DNA from: Eubacteriaceae bacterium
GTDB taxonomy: Bacteria; Bacillota; Clostridia; Peptostreptococcales; Anaerovoracaceae
Reading direction: 5' to 3'
NCBI GenBank assembly: GCA_902362435.1
Contig: CABIWW010000011.1
Location: 62,001 to 126,000 of the forward strand
DNA: 64,000 nucleotides
Below the pieces are notes generated by a model that did not search any database, had not been told where the DNA came from, and worked only from the letters and a program-made list of their open reading frames with translations. Below, piece after piece: positions 50,313 through 58,446 of the stretch. The stretch's first letter is position 1, and every line of letters begins with the position of its first letter. The position numbers and the translations under genes were made by a program.

Positions 50313-50657
50313 ATGGCAGATAAGACTGTAACTGTAAATAGAACTGCAAAGCCTAATTCACCGGTGAAAATAACACCGGTGACAGCGGCTGCAAATGATA
50401 TATTCGTTGTACCGTGCGATTTTAAGGACGAGCATACCATGTTCATAGCGACTGCGGAAACTGCGACGAGCATTGTGATTCAGGCGGGAGATGGGTATGC
50501 AGCTGTGAACCCGGAAACGATTTCCGTACCGGTTGGCACGAGCGTATTTACCGTAGATTCTGCAAGGTTTAAGTATCTGACAGGAACTAATAAGGGTAAA
50601 ATGCTTATAAAGGCAAGCGGAGCTGTAGACCTGTCGGTCGTAGAAGCGAGAGTATAA
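50313..50657 (+). CDS. Head decoration/fibre-like protein (putative)
   Basis: 114 residues, nearly all beta (MADKTVTVNRTAKPNSPVKI; MFIATAETATSIVIQAGDGY; ISVPVGTSVFTVDSARFKYL). Single beta-sandwich next to coat gene suggests a decoration protein. AAGGAGG ahead. Assignment by position and composition. Confidence 0.65.
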   Translation: MADKTVTVNRTAKPNSPVKITPVTAAANDIFVVPCDFKDEHTMFIATAETATSIVIQAGDGYAAVNPETISVPVGTSVFTVDSARFKYLTGTNKGKMLIKASGAVDLSVVEARV

Positions 50658-50661
50658 GGAT

Positions 50662-50686
50662 GGGAGGGGACTTTCCCCTCCTTTTT
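50662..50686 (+). terminator. Terminator after coat-decoration genes
   Basis: GGAGGGG (50663-50669) pairs with CCCCTCC (50675-50681), then five T. A second internal terminator in the late operon; coat-region transcripts may be enriched upstream of it. Confidence 0.75.
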
Positions 50687-50703
50687 CAAATGAGGTACAA
50701 CTT

Positions 50704-51288
50704 ATGAACTATGGGGAATTAAAGGAACAGATACGCGACTTAGGCTTTGCCGAAGATGAAGAACTCGACGAGTTTGGTGATGTTGTGCCTAATGGCATAA
50801 ACAGAGCAATAACAGAGATAAATCTAACAGTAGTTCCCAATGTTGGCACATACATTATTGAGCAGGACGGTACGGAAGACGGAATTTTGTATTACGATAT
50901 GGACGAACTTACTGCTGATGATGTAGGCAGATTCTTAGAGTTTGCTGACATACCTGTAATGGTTGGCGATGGCGAATATAAGCGATTCAACGATTTCGAA
51001 ATTGAGAACGATAAAATTCTCGTAATCGACGGAAGTATAAAAGGACGGTTCAAGATTTTCTACAAGAAAGCCCATACGCCTTTTACCGTGGAGACCTCGG
51101 ATGATACAGAGCTTGAGTTGCCCCTGAAAGCGCATCACCTTGTACCGCTTCTGGCAAGCTATTACATATGGCTCGAAGACGAAAAGACGAAAGCTGTAGA
51201 TTATTATAATCAGTACGACAAACTCGTGCAGGAAATAAAATCAAACGCAGCGAAGCCTAGGGCAAGAATATTGTCAGGAGGGATGTAG
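50704..51288 (+). CDS. Head-tail adaptor (podovirus gp4-like, putative)
   Basis: 194 residues: N-terminal MNYGELKEQIRDLGFAEDEE, VPNGINRAITEINLTVVPN, a beta middle, and a helical C-terminus (HHLVPLLASYYIWLEDEKTKAVDYYNQYDKLVQEI). This pattern fits head-completion/adaptor proteins after the coat gene. The next gene starts at its stop, suggesting coupled production of tail parts. Confidence 0.72.
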   Translation: MNYGELKEQIRDLGFAEDEELDEFGDVVPNGINRAITEINLTVVPNVGTYIIEQDGTEDGILYYDMDELTADDVGRFLEFADIPVMVGDGEYKRFNDFEIENDKILVIDGSIKGRFKIFYKKAHTPFTVETSDDTELELPLKAHHLVPLLASYYIWLEDEKTKAVDYYNQYDKLVQEIKSNAAKPRARILSGGM

Positions 51289-53307
51289 ATGGCACTGCAA
51301 ACGCCTGCGGAACAAAAGGTATACACATCAGTGTACACGAATTTTAAAGGAGTAGATTTCACAAATGATCCGACACAAGTGTTCAAGAGGCGAAGCCCTG
51401 ATGCCCTGAATATGATACCGGATGACGGAGGCACGCCATATAAACGTACCGGATGGAGGGTCGAGTATAGTCCTAAAACACAGGCACAGGAAAAAGAGAT
51501 AAGAGATATGTGGTCGTTTGATTATGCAGACGAATCACATTTGATATACACAAAAGGCAATGGCGTGTACAACGCTTTTGGAGGTAATGAAATTCCGCTA
51601 ATCACACTAGACGGTGATACTTCAAACGTGGTGGGTGTCTTTTTTAATGCTGTTTCGGGAGGTGCATTTTACATTCTGGCTGATAGTGTTCTTCGAGAGT
51701 ATACGGTCAAAGTGTCAAACGAGGAAAAGGAGTTTTACTTCAAGGAAGTACAAACATATGTGCCGACGACTCTTATCGGTAGAAGTCCAGCCGGCGGAGG
51801 AACTGTATATGAAAATGTAAATCTTTTGACGAGAAAGAGGAAAGAATCATTTCTTGGCGACGAAAGCTCTACAGACTTCTATACATCGGCTCCGATCGCA
51901 AGCGGCTCAGAAACGGTGAAAGTAAAGAATAGCTCGGGCGACTATGAAATTCTTGAAAAAGGAACTGGATATACGATCGACTATACTGTCGGTAAAGTAT
52001 CGTTCTCGGCAGCAAAGCCGCCAGTCGTTGCAGGAGAAGACAATGTCCTGATAGAGTACACGGCAACAGGGACGAGTCCTGCAGCGGAACAATTGAAACG
52101 CTGCACTGTTGCTTCGGTTTATAACGGAAAAGTTTTCTTGAGCGGTGCATCAGGAACATATAAGTCGTATGTGTGGTATTCGGCGTTTGAAGATGCAACG
52201 TATTTTCCTGACTTGAGTTACTTCGTTGTGGGCGATGATTTCACCTCCATAATGGGGCTTATAGATCTGGGGGAGTATCTCGGCATAGTGAAGGAATCAA
52301 ACCCTGCGAGCAGTACTATCTTTCTGGCGTACGCATTGACGTTCGATGAAAACTCAACGTATGCGGTAAGGCAGTCGATAACTGGCGTGGGTGCAGTTTC
52401 GAAGAAGTCGTTTAACTCACTGAATGGTGAGCAGATATTTCTGTCAGAAGACGGGCTATATGGAATATCAGCAGTTATGTCCAGCGAAAGTGGGAATTAT
52501 TTTGCAACAGCGACCGTTATGAATAGAAGCTATTTCATCAACAAGAAGCTGCTTCAGGAAGAAAATCTTGAAAAGTCGGTATCGATAGTTTGGAATCGCT
52601 TTTATATTCTGTGCGTAAATGACCATTGCTACATTATGGATGGCACGCAAAAAAATTCGTGGGCGACAGAGCGTTCTAATATGCAGTATGAGTGTTATTA
52701 CTGGGAAAACGTGCCGGCCACATCATTTTGCGTGCATAACAAGGAACTGTGGTTCGGAACGGCAGACGGGAAAATATGCAAATTCAAGTCCGCTGCGGAA
52801 TATGGCAGTGAAGCTTTCAATGACGACGGCATGCCGATCGAATCGCATTGGACAACCATTCTGGATAATGACGGCGCAACGCACTATTTCAAAAATATGC
52901 AGAAGAAGGGTTGTTTAGTCACTATCCAGTCTGCGGACAGGAACATCTCAAACACTTCAGCGGAGGTATATATAAGGGCTGATGAAAATAAGCCGGTATA
53001 TATCGGAGCGGTTGCGGCGGCAAACGTAGATCTGCCGCAAGATTTTTATATCAAGAAGAAATTCAAAAAATACAAGAGACTGCAGTTCATCATCAAGAAC
53101 GACCTGTTGAATGAAAGCTTCGGCGTGCAGGAAGTTGTAAAGCTATACACGATGGGCAACTACTCGAAGAATCGCATAAATAATGAGATTGAGACTTACA
53201 CGCTTATCGTTGACCGTGAAAGCAACTTGTATGTTTCAGGTCATGACGTAGATTCATTGAAAATGATTTACGAACCTGACACAGGCTTCTTGTTTTACGA
53301 GGAATAG
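51289..53307 (+). CDS. Large tail hub/nozzle-like protein (putative)
   Basis: 672 residues, beta-rich and propeller-like. DNMIPDDGG-type start (SPDALNMIPDDGGTPYKRTGWRV), SHLIYTKGNGVYNAFGG, LSEDGLYGISAV, ELWFGTADGKICKFKS, YKRLQFIIKNDLLNESFGVQEV. Such proteins form the tail nozzle or stabilisation ring in short-tailed phages (P22 gp10/T7 gp12-like role). No lysin domain seen. Not a confident family match, but size and place fit. Confidence 0.68.
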   Translation: MALQTPAEQKVYTSVYTNFKGVDFTNDPTQVFKRRSPDALNMIPDDGGTPYKRTGWRVEYSPKTQAQEKEIRDMWSFDYADESHLIYTKGNGVYNAFGGNEIPLITLDGDTSNVVGVFFNAVSGGAFYILADSVLREYTVKVSNEEKEFYFKEVQTYVPTTLIGRSPAGGGTVYENVNLLTRKRKESFLGDESSTDFYTSAPIASGSETVKVKNSSGDYEILEKGTGYTIDYTVGKVSFSAAKPPVVAGEDNVLIEYTATGTSPAAEQLKRCTVASVYNGKVFLSGASGTYKSYVWYSAFEDATYFPDLSYFVVGDDFTSIMGLIDLGEYLGIVKESNPASSTIFLAYALTFDENSTYAVRQSITGVGAVSKKSFNSLNGEQIFLSEDGLYGISAVMSSESGNYFATATVMNRSYFINKKLLQEENLEKSVSIVWNRFYILCVNDHCYIMDGTQKNSWATERSNMQYECYYWENVPATSFCVHNKELWFGTADGKICKFKSAAEYGSEAFNDDGMPIESHWTTILDNDGATHYFKNMQKKGCLVTIQSADRNISNTSAEVYIRADENKPVYIGAVAAANVDLPQDFYIKKKFKKYKRLQFIIKNDLLNESFGVQEVVKLYTMGNYSKNRINNEIETYTLIVDRESNLYVSGHDVDSLKMIYEPDTGFLFYEE

Positions 53308-53318
53308 GAGGCGAGCGT

Positions 53319-53747
53319 ATGAAACTAAATCGAAAAGACTATAACGCATCTATTCCTGAGCTTGTTAAGGCAATTGAGCAGTTGCAAGGAAACCAAGGAA
53401 AACAAGGTCCGCCTGGAATCAATGGAGCGTCTGCTTATGAAGTCGCTGTCAGAAATGGCTTTGTAGGAGACGAGGAAGCATGGCTTGCGTCACTCAAAGG
53501 AGAAAAAGGTGATCAGGGTAAACAGGGTGAAAGAGGTCCGCAAGGGGAACAAGGAAACCAAGGCGTTCAGGGCGAGCAAGGTGTCCCAGGAGAAAAAGGT
53601 GACACGGGAGCTACTGGACCGCAGGGCGAGCAAGGCGTTCAAGGTATCCAAGGGCCTGTAGGTCCGCAAGGTCCAGAGGGAAAGGTCGGCACATTTGAGT
53701 ATGATGATGCAACAGGGAACCTTTACTATATAGAACCGGAGGAATAA
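53319..53747 (+). CDS. Collagen-like tail fibre protein
   Basis: 142 residues: short N-terminal helix, GPPG start of Gly-X-Y repeats, an inserted GASAYEVAVRNGFVGDEEAW segment typical of phage fibres, then about twenty Gly-X-Y triplets (GEKGDQGKQGERGPQGEQG...) and a short C-terminal cap. Probably trimerises as a fibre stalk. AGGAGGCGAGC ahead of the ATG. Confidence 0.85.
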   Translation: MKLNRKDYNASIPELVKAIEQLQGNQGKQGPPGINGASAYEVAVRNGFVGDEEAWLASLKGEKGDQGKQGERGPQGEQGNQGVQGEQGVPGEKGDTGATGPQGEQGVQGIQGPVGPQGPEGKVGTFEYDDATGNLYYIEPEE

Positions 53748-53750
53748 AAA

Positions 53751-54191
53751 ATGGCAAAACGATTTATTGGAAACGTTAAGGGTGTGAGTATCACTGCTTT
53801 TTCATGGGAATATTATCTTTCCTCTAGCAAAACCGTTCTTGATGGTGGTTCGTGGTCGGAAAGCCCGCCAACGTTGGGAAATAACAAATACCTGTGGATG
53901 CGTTCGAAAGTAACTCTCTCGGACAGTACGATTCAATATACTACACCGGTATGTGAAGGCGTATGGGAAGAAATTTACGGCATTTATGCCGAAGGAGAAA
54001 AGATAGATGGAGCCCTCGAAGACATAACAAACCTAAAAAGTCGTATGGAGGCGGAAGAAGACAAAATACAGGACATTGAGCACGGCGGTACCGGGGCTAC
54101 TACAGCGGCTGCAGCAAGAGAAAATTTAGGCGTTGCGATATCTGCAGAGACAAAGCAGATGTTCGCAGCTGCGGGGTATCCGATCGAGTGA
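53751..54191 (+). CDS. Tail fibre protein
   Basis: 146 residues. N-terminal domain with ITAFSWEYYLSSSKTVLDGG and YLWMRSKVTLSDSTIQYTTP, a coiled middle, then HGGTGATTAAAARENLG, a motif repeated in many phage tail fibres. Follows the collagen-like gene by 3 bases. Likely forms part of the host-binding fibre. Confidence 0.82.
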   Translation: MAKRFIGNVKGVSITAFSWEYYLSSSKTVLDGGSWSESPPTLGNNKYLWMRSKVTLSDSTIQYTTPVCEGVWEEIYGIYAEGEKIDGALEDITNLKSRMEAEEDKIQDIEHGGTGATTAAAARENLGVAISAETKQMFAAAGYPIE

Positions 54192-54205
54192 GGAAGGAGG
54201 AAAAC

Positions 54206-54589
54206 ATGGCAGGAATAAATGACATAGACAGCAGCATACAGAATCTGATCAAGATGACAAACAGCAAAGCAGTGTTAGTGAAAGCGTACGAGAATCCGAG
54301 CGTGTCAAGCTCGTTTCCGAATCAAAAATTGCCGATGGATTTGTCGGATTGCGACCTCGTTGCGGTGATAGGAGTTACTGATACAAGTTCTAACACAAGA
54401 CTTGTGCCGCTGATTGTTACAAAAGTTGGATTAGGTGGAATTTATGTAAATGCGGGCGGTTCAAGAAGATATTTTAGGGTCTATGAGGACGGTATAAACT
54501 TTGATGCAGTTTATCCGGCATCGGCAACAGGAGATTGCATACCGTACCTTGTTTACCGAATAAAACTTTCTGGGGGGGGTACGGCTTAA
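54206..54589 (+). CDS. Small fibre-tip/receptor-binding protein, cassette 1
   Basis: 127 residues: N-terminal anchor helix MAGINDIDSSIQNLIKMTNS, a beta-sandwich (DLVAVIGVTDTSSNTRLVPL..), and C-terminal YRIKLSGGGTA. The last glycines are coded by a run of eight G (54572-54579). Start at 54206 after AAGGAGGAAAA. Shares the anchor and tail pattern with the next two genes, suggesting alternative binding modules. Confidence 0.7.
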   Translation: MAGINDIDSSIQNLIKMTNSKAVLVKAYENPSVSSSFPNQKLPMDLSDCDLVAVIGVTDTSSNTRLVPLIVTKVGLGGIYVNAGGSRRYFRVYEDGINFDAVYPASATGDCIPYLVYRIKLSGGGTA

Positions 54590-54646
54590 GACGTATCTTC
54601 AGCGTCTTGAAACGCTTTGTAGGCGTTTTGCAAGGAGGTGTTTGTT

Positions 54647-55075
54647 ATGGCAACTAGCATAATAGACAAAGCCTTGCAGGCGATCTTGAAAATGTTGCAA
54701 AAGAAAGACGAGCGTGTGTTGCTCTGGGAAAATGCTAGTCCAACTAGTTTGTTCAGTGCGCAAAGCATAGATATAGATGGCACGGGGTATGACTGGTGCC
54801 GCATAACTGCGTATACTTCAGGGGATTTGATAACGGTTGACGTGCCGATGAACACAAACGGGGTGCTTCGTGATTTTACACACGATACAGGTACGCAAAC
54901 GGAAGGACTTTACTTGTGGACTAGGCACTTCAGAGCAACAACTACTAAAGTCACATTTGAAAAAGCGTGGTTGCGTCTCACAAATAGCGCGTCATACTCA
55001 ACGGACGGTTCTCAAAACATGCTGATTCCACAGGAGATCTATGGAATAAAATCTTCGGGGGGGCAAACTAGCTAG
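54647..55075 (+). CDS. Small fibre-tip/receptor-binding protein, cassette 2
   Basis: 142 residues: anchor MATSIIDKALQAILKMLQKK, a jelly-roll-like body (FSAQSIDIDGTGYDWCRITAY; LYLWTRHFRATTTKVTFEKA), and C-terminal YGIKSSGGQTS. The glycines are coded by a run of seven G (55058-55064). Start at 54647 after AAGGAGGTG. Carbohydrate binding is a reasonable guess, not shown. Confidence 0.7.
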   Translation: MATSIIDKALQAILKMLQKKDERVLLWENASPTSLFSAQSIDIDGTGYDWCRITAYTSGDLITVDVPMNTNGVLRDFTHDTGTQTEGLYLWTRHFRATTTKVTFEKAWLRLTNSASYSTDGSQNMLIPQEIYGIKSSGGQTS

Positions 55076-55113
55076 CCTATTCCGCAAGCTTCTTGTAAAG
55101 GGAGGTGTGCAGA

Positions 55114-55518
55114 ATGGCAAGTAACAGCAATCAGGACGAATATAACAAGGCGCTGCAAAATCTGCTGACGATGTCAGATGAGCATATTGTAGAACAAGCG
55201 ATAACAGCGAATGGGCGAGAGGGCTACACGAAATGGGCTTCAGGGAAAATTGAGCAATGGGGCGTGGTGGCATTCCCTGCGACATCCGGGGTAACAACAG
55301 CAGTGGTAACGTTTCCGACTGCATTCGCGAACACGGATTTCAATTTCGTAATGTCAGGCGGGCGAAATATAGTATCAGGCAACACGCTGATAGAAGGGGA
55401 CACAGGCGCAAATACAAAGCGAACGACAACGACCACAGCGGTGCGATGTGAAAAAACCGGAGAGAATTATACTAAAAACGCATATTACAGAGCTGTTGGA
55501 GTATGGAAAGAGGTGTAA
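55114..55518 (+). CDS. Small fibre-tip/receptor-binding protein, cassette 3
   Basis: 134 residues: an anchor region SNSNQDEYNKALQNLLTMSD like cassettes 1-2, then a fibre head domain GYTKWASGKIEQWGVVAFPATSG and TAFANTDFNFVMSGG, a known fibre C-terminal type (KWxSGxIEQWG). It lacks the poly-G end. Start at 55114 after GGGAGG. Confidence 0.75.
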   Translation: MASNSNQDEYNKALQNLLTMSDEHIVEQAITANGREGYTKWASGKIEQWGVVAFPATSGVTTAVVTFPTAFANTDFNFVMSGGRNIVSGNTLIEGDTGANTKRTTTTTAVRCEKTGENYTKNAYYRAVGVWKEV

Positions 55519-55522
55519 ATCA

Positions 55523-55804
55523 ATGAAAACGAAAAAGTTATTGTATGCATTAAATTTAGATGCGGACGGCAGAATACTGTCTGCTACATACGAAACATAC
55601 GCGGCGCCGGGCATGCCGATCGTCGAAGTGCTACCGGACGGCGACATCACGGACTATAAATACATAGACGGATCATATGTCTATGATCCACTGACGAAGC
55701 CAAAACCGCAGCAGGAGGAACCGTCGGTGGAGGAAGACACACTGTCGATGTTGGTAGAACACGAAGAAAGAATCATTATGCTTGAACTCGGATTGACCGA
55801 GTAG
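55523..55804 (+). CDS. Tail fibre-associated hypothetical protein
   Basis: 93 residues: LLYALNLDADGRILSATYET, MPIVEVLPDGDITDYKYIDG and a helical C-terminus VEEDTLSMLVEHEERIIMLE. Similar small proteins lie between fibres and the XkdX-like gene in Firmicutes phages. Start at 55523 after GAGGTG. Possibly fibre assembly. Confidence 0.65.
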   Translation: MKTKKLLYALNLDADGRILSATYETYAAPGMPIVEVLPDGDITDYKYIDGSYVYDPLTKPKPQQEEPSVEEDTLSMLVEHEERIIMLELGLTE

Positions 55805-55817
55805 AAAGGAGAAAAAC

Positions 55818-55961
55818 ATGCTGTACAGAATGTTAAAGAGACTGATCGAATTAGGTAAAATCGAAGGGTTAGAAGAACGCATTGACGTGTTCTTTGCAGC
55901 CGGAAAAATCACAGAAGACCAGTATAACGAGCTCATGGAATCACTCAGGGGTAGAATATGA
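55818..55961 (+). CDS. XkdX-like small phage protein
   Basis: 47 residues: MLYRMLKRLIELGKIEGLEE, then RIDVFFAAGKITEDQYNELM. The two-helix xkdX pattern (short, with TxEQYxELM) found just before holin genes. AAAGGAG ahead; overlaps next gene by 4 bases. Confidence 0.7.
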   Translation: MLYRMLKRLIELGKIEGLEERIDVFFAAGKITEDQYNELMESLRGRI

Positions 55962-56245
55962 AGAAGTTAATAGTTTCGATATGCGTCGTTGCGGCTCTAG
56001 TAATAGCTGCGGCGGCGTATTTATTTATGACGACACCGAGGTCGGCCGAACCGGTCAGCTATACAATATACGTAAACGATGACGGCAGTGCGACAATCAA
56101 AATCGACAGCATAAATAATGTAGTACAGCTGCACAAAGATGTTGAAGTCGCAGGAAAGATATTCAAAGCCGGGACGGTGATATTACCGGGAAACGGCGAC
56201 GAGGTCTACTACGAATATACACGAAAGGACAGGGTGATTAAATGA
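55958..56245 (+). CDS. Membrane-anchored hypothetical protein before holin
   Basis: 95 residues: N-terminal signal-anchor (MKKLIVSICVVAALVIAAAA) and an exported beta-type domain (YTIYVNDDGSATIKIDSINN, KAGTVILPGNGDEVYYEY). Exposed outside the membrane; perhaps helps lysis or changes the cell surface. Coupled to both neighbours. Confidence 0.62.
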   Translation: MKKLIVSICVVAALVIAAAAYLFMTTPRSAEPVSYTIYVNDDGSATIKIDSINNVVQLHKDVEVAGKIFKAGTVILPGNGDEVYYEYTRKDRVIK

Positions 56246-56448
56246 AAACACTGAGAAACAAAAAGTGGTGGAAGGCAGCAGGAGTGCGAGCAATCAAGAC
56301 GATGGCGCAGACGGCTATTGCGGCGATTGGAGCATCCACAATGATTACGGAAACGAATTGGGTCATGGTGGGATCCGCGACAGTGATGGCGGGTTTGCTC
56401 TCTATTTTAACATCGGTGGCAGGGCTGCCAGAAGTGGAGGAGAAATAA
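56242..56448 (+). CDS. Holin (r1t-like)
   Basis: 68 residues with two membrane spans (MAQTAIAAIGASTMITETNW and VMVGSATVMAGLLSILTSVA), a basic N-terminus and acidic end (PEVEEK), the look of phage r1t-type holins that permeabilise the membrane for the amidase. Three genes upstream of the amidase. Confidence 0.82.
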   Translation: MKTLRNKKWWKAAGVRAIKTMAQTAIAAIGASTMITETNWVMVGSATVMAGLLSILTSVAGLPEVEEK

Positions 56449-56756
56449 TGAAAAAACTTTTTATATCACAGCCCATGAAGAGCAAAAGCGATGAGGAAAT
56501 ACTTCGTGAAAGAGAACAGGCGATTGATAGTGCGCAAAGGTGTCTTGGGGAGCCTGTGGAGGTAATTGATTCATTTTTTCAAGGTGCACCGGCAGGCGCA
56601 AAACCTCTGTGGTTTTTAGGAAAATCGCTTGAACTGCTTTCGGATGCAGACATCGCATATTTTGCTAAAGGTTGGCGCGATGCAAGAGGATGCAGGCTTG
56701 AACACGATGCAGCGAAGGCATATGGTATTACAGCGATTTGTGTAGAGGAGGTGTAA
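56448..56756 (+). CDS. DUF4406-family protein
   Basis: 102 residues: MKKLFISQPMKSKSDEEILR, then SDADIAYFAKGWRDARGCRLEHDAAKAYGI. This is the DUF4406 / nucleoside deoxyribosyltransferase-like fold common in phages; role unknown, maybe nucleotide metabolism. GAGGAGAA ahead; overlaps holin stop. Confidence 0.8.
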   Translation: MKKLFISQPMKSKSDEEILREREQAIDSAQRCLGEPVEVIDSFFQGAPAGAKPLWFLGKSLELLSDADIAYFAKGWRDARGCRLEHDAAKAYGITAICVEEV

Positions 56757-56757
56757 C

Positions 56758-57033
56758 ATGGGAAGCAAGGAATTTGAAAAGCTGTGTATAAAGTTCGTAA
56801 AGGACTACACGAACAAACATATAGATAAAACTGACAAAAGGGATCCGGTCACGGAAGAAGATATTTTCATTGTCTGGAGTTGCAAGACTTTGCAGAATAA
56901 CAAAGCTCTTCTGAGCACAACCGTATCAGATGGCATGTATTACGAATGCACATATAACGGTGATAAAGACGAGATGTATGTAGATGCGTATAAGAAATGG
57001 GAGAACATTGTCGTCTCAGGAAGGGAGGCATAA
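56758..57033 (+). CDS. DUF6275-family phage protein
   Basis: 91 residues: FEKLCIKFVKDYTNKHIDKT, IVWSCKTLQNNKALLSTTVS, YYECTYNGDKDEMYVDAYKKW. A conserved small phage protein of unknown function found near lysis genes. GAGGAGGTG ahead; amidase follows after 1 base. Confidence 0.78.
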   Translation: MGSKEFEKLCIKFVKDYTNKHIDKTDKRDPVTEEDIFIVWSCKTLQNNKALLSTTVSDGMYYECTYNGDKDEMYVDAYKKWENIVVSGREA

Positions 57034-57034
57034 C

Positions 57035-57802
57035 ATGGCAAGAGTATACATAGATGCAGGCCACGGCGGAAGCGATCCGGGCGCAGTCAAATATATCGTT
57101 GAGCGCGATGTGAATCTGGTCATGGCATTAGCCTGCCGTGACTATCTGAATGCGAACGGCGTGATCACGAAGATGTCGAGGACGAGCAATAGCACAGATA
57201 CATCGATCAACAGCATGGCGCGCGAAGCGAATAGCTGGGGCGCTGACGTTGTAGTGTCAATCCATAACAACGCCGGGGGCGGAGATGGATTTGAGGTCTA
57301 TCATACAGCCAGCGGCGGCATAGGAAAAACCTTGGCGCAGAACATCGAAGCAGAGGTCAAGAAAATCGGGCAGAACTCGCGAGGACTGAAAACACGCAGA
57401 GATACAGACGGAACAGACTATTATGGCATGATCCGGCTGACAGAAGCGCCGGCAGTCATCTGCGAGGGAGTCTTTGTTGATAATGCAACAGATGTCCAGA
57501 TTGCAGATACTGCAGAAGAGCAGCGAGCGTTCGGATATGCGTATGCGCGTGGGATCCTCAGGACTTTGGGCATCGCAGATAATGGACTTCCCGGTGCATC
57601 CGGATCCGCAGCAACTACAGGCACGTTCAAGGTCAAAGTAACGATCAAGGACCTTTATATCCGAACAGGCCCGGGCACAAAGTACGCAACGAAGGGCTTC
57701 ATCAAGCCTGGCGTTTATACGATCGTTGCGACGCAGAACGGATGGGGTAGATTAAAGTCCGGCGCCGGATGGATTTACCTTGCTTATGCCGTGAGGATAT
57801 AA
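57035..57802 (+). CDS. Endolysin: N-acetylmuramoyl-L-alanine amidase with SH3 domain
   Basis: 255 residues. N-terminal Amidase_3 domain: VYIDAGHGGSDPGAV (zinc His), RDVNLVMALACRDYL, VSIHNNAGGGDGFEV (second His), and EAPAVICEGVFVDN with the catalytic Glu. C-terminal SH3-like wall-binding domain (VTIKDLYIRTGPGTKYATKGFI; NGWGRLKSGAGWIYL). Cuts the amide bond of peptidoglycan at lysis. Start MARVYI at 57035 after GGGAGG. Confidence 0.94.
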   Translation: MARVYIDAGHGGSDPGAVKYIVERDVNLVMALACRDYLNANGVITKMSRTSNSTDTSINSMAREANSWGADVVVSIHNNAGGGDGFEVYHTASGGIGKTLAQNIEAEVKKIGQNSRGLKTRRDTDGTDYYGMIRLTEAPAVICEGVFVDNATDVQIADTAEEQRAFGYAYARGILRTLGIADNGLPGASGSAATTGTFKVKVTIKDLYIRTGPGTKYATKGFIKPGVYTIVATQNGWGRLKSGAGWIYLAYAVRI

Positions 57803-57812
57803 GGAGGTGTAA

Positions 57813-58103
57813 ATGGACTGGCTGCAAGATATTTTACTGATGTTCGGCACCGGAGGAGTGACATCCATAATCCTCCGGATAATAGATAGAAAATCACTAA
57901 CGAGGCAGACGCTTTCTGTGCTTACATATTCGACGCTGTCCGGAAAGGTTGAGCACCTGCTAGATCAGGACTATGCGACTCCGGAACAGCGCCGAGAGAT
58001 CGAACATTTACATAAGCTTTATAAAGCGCACGGCTGGAACGGTGATATGGAGTCGAGAATGGAAAAAGTGCGAGCACTTCCGACGAAAGATTTAAACAAA
58101 TGA
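57813..58103 (+). CDS. Last late gene, hypothetical protein
   Basis: 96 residues: hydrophobic start (MDWLQDILLMFGTGGVTSII), then helical with DQDYATPEQRREIEHLHKLYKAHGWNGDMESR, a pattern seen in small proteins next to phage lysis genes. AAGGAGGTG ahead. A terminator follows at once. Role unknown. Confidence 0.65.
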   Translation: MDWLQDILLMFGTGGVTSIILRIIDRKSLTRQTLSVLTYSTLSGKVEHLLDQDYATPEQRREIEHLHKLYKAHGWNGDMESRMEKVRALPTKDLNK

Positions 58104-58107
58104 AATG

Positions 58108-58145
58108 ATCCCCCTAATCACTACGGTGTGACGGGGGATTTTTTG
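58108..58145 (+). terminator. End-of-prophage terminator
   Basis: ATCCCCC (58108-58114) pairs with GGGGGAT (58133-58139), then T-run. Ends the late operon. Confidence 0.85.
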
Positions 58146-58291
58146 TTCATACCCGGCTCGGATTTTCCGTGAAATTTTCCGTAAAATTATCTAAATACCA
58201 TAAAATGCAGTGAAATGTGTTAAAATCTAAAACGTTGAAATTTCAACATTATGAAACACTTTGCATCTCGGCGAAATTGTATATGAGCTGT

Positions 58292-58367
58292 TTCGAATCC
58301 TGTCATCCCGACCAGTATGAACGAAAAACCCTTTGAAATTTCAACGTTTCAGAGGGTTTTTTGATGC
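58292..58367. repeat. attR: 76-bp attachment core (right copy)
   Basis: Identical to 25934-26009. The phage arm just left of it carries GTTGAAATTTCAAC (58234-58247 region), a near copy of the core palindrome, plausible integrase arm sites. Similarity to the left end continues beyond the core to about 58412 and again in the integrase remnant. Confidence 0.94.
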
Positions 58368-58446
58368 TGCTTGTTCTATGGGAAAGTGTGCGATTCTATT
58401 GGATTTTATGGGAGACTTTTGTGCAAAAGTTGTAAAAAATTTGGGC

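Larger units (their letters stand above)
25934..58367. mobile_element. 32.4-kb temperate prophage, podovirus-like, integrated at tRNA-Pro
   Basis: Bounded by perfect 76-bp repeats at 25934-26009 and 58292-58367. It has a complete gene order: integrase, lysogeny control, replication/recombination, packaging (terS, terL), portal, scaffold, coat, head-tail adaptor, tail hub, fibres, holin and amidase. No major structural gene is visibly broken, so it may be inducible. No tape measure, major tail protein, tail chaperones or baseplate genes are found between adaptor and lysis genes, hence a short tail is inferred. It also carries type I, II (Panacea) and III toxin-antitoxin loci. Confidence 0.93.

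Noticed and set aside
53319..55518. Diversity-generating retroelement acting on the fibre genes
   Set aside because: No reverse transcriptase, template repeat or accessory gene seen in the prophage.
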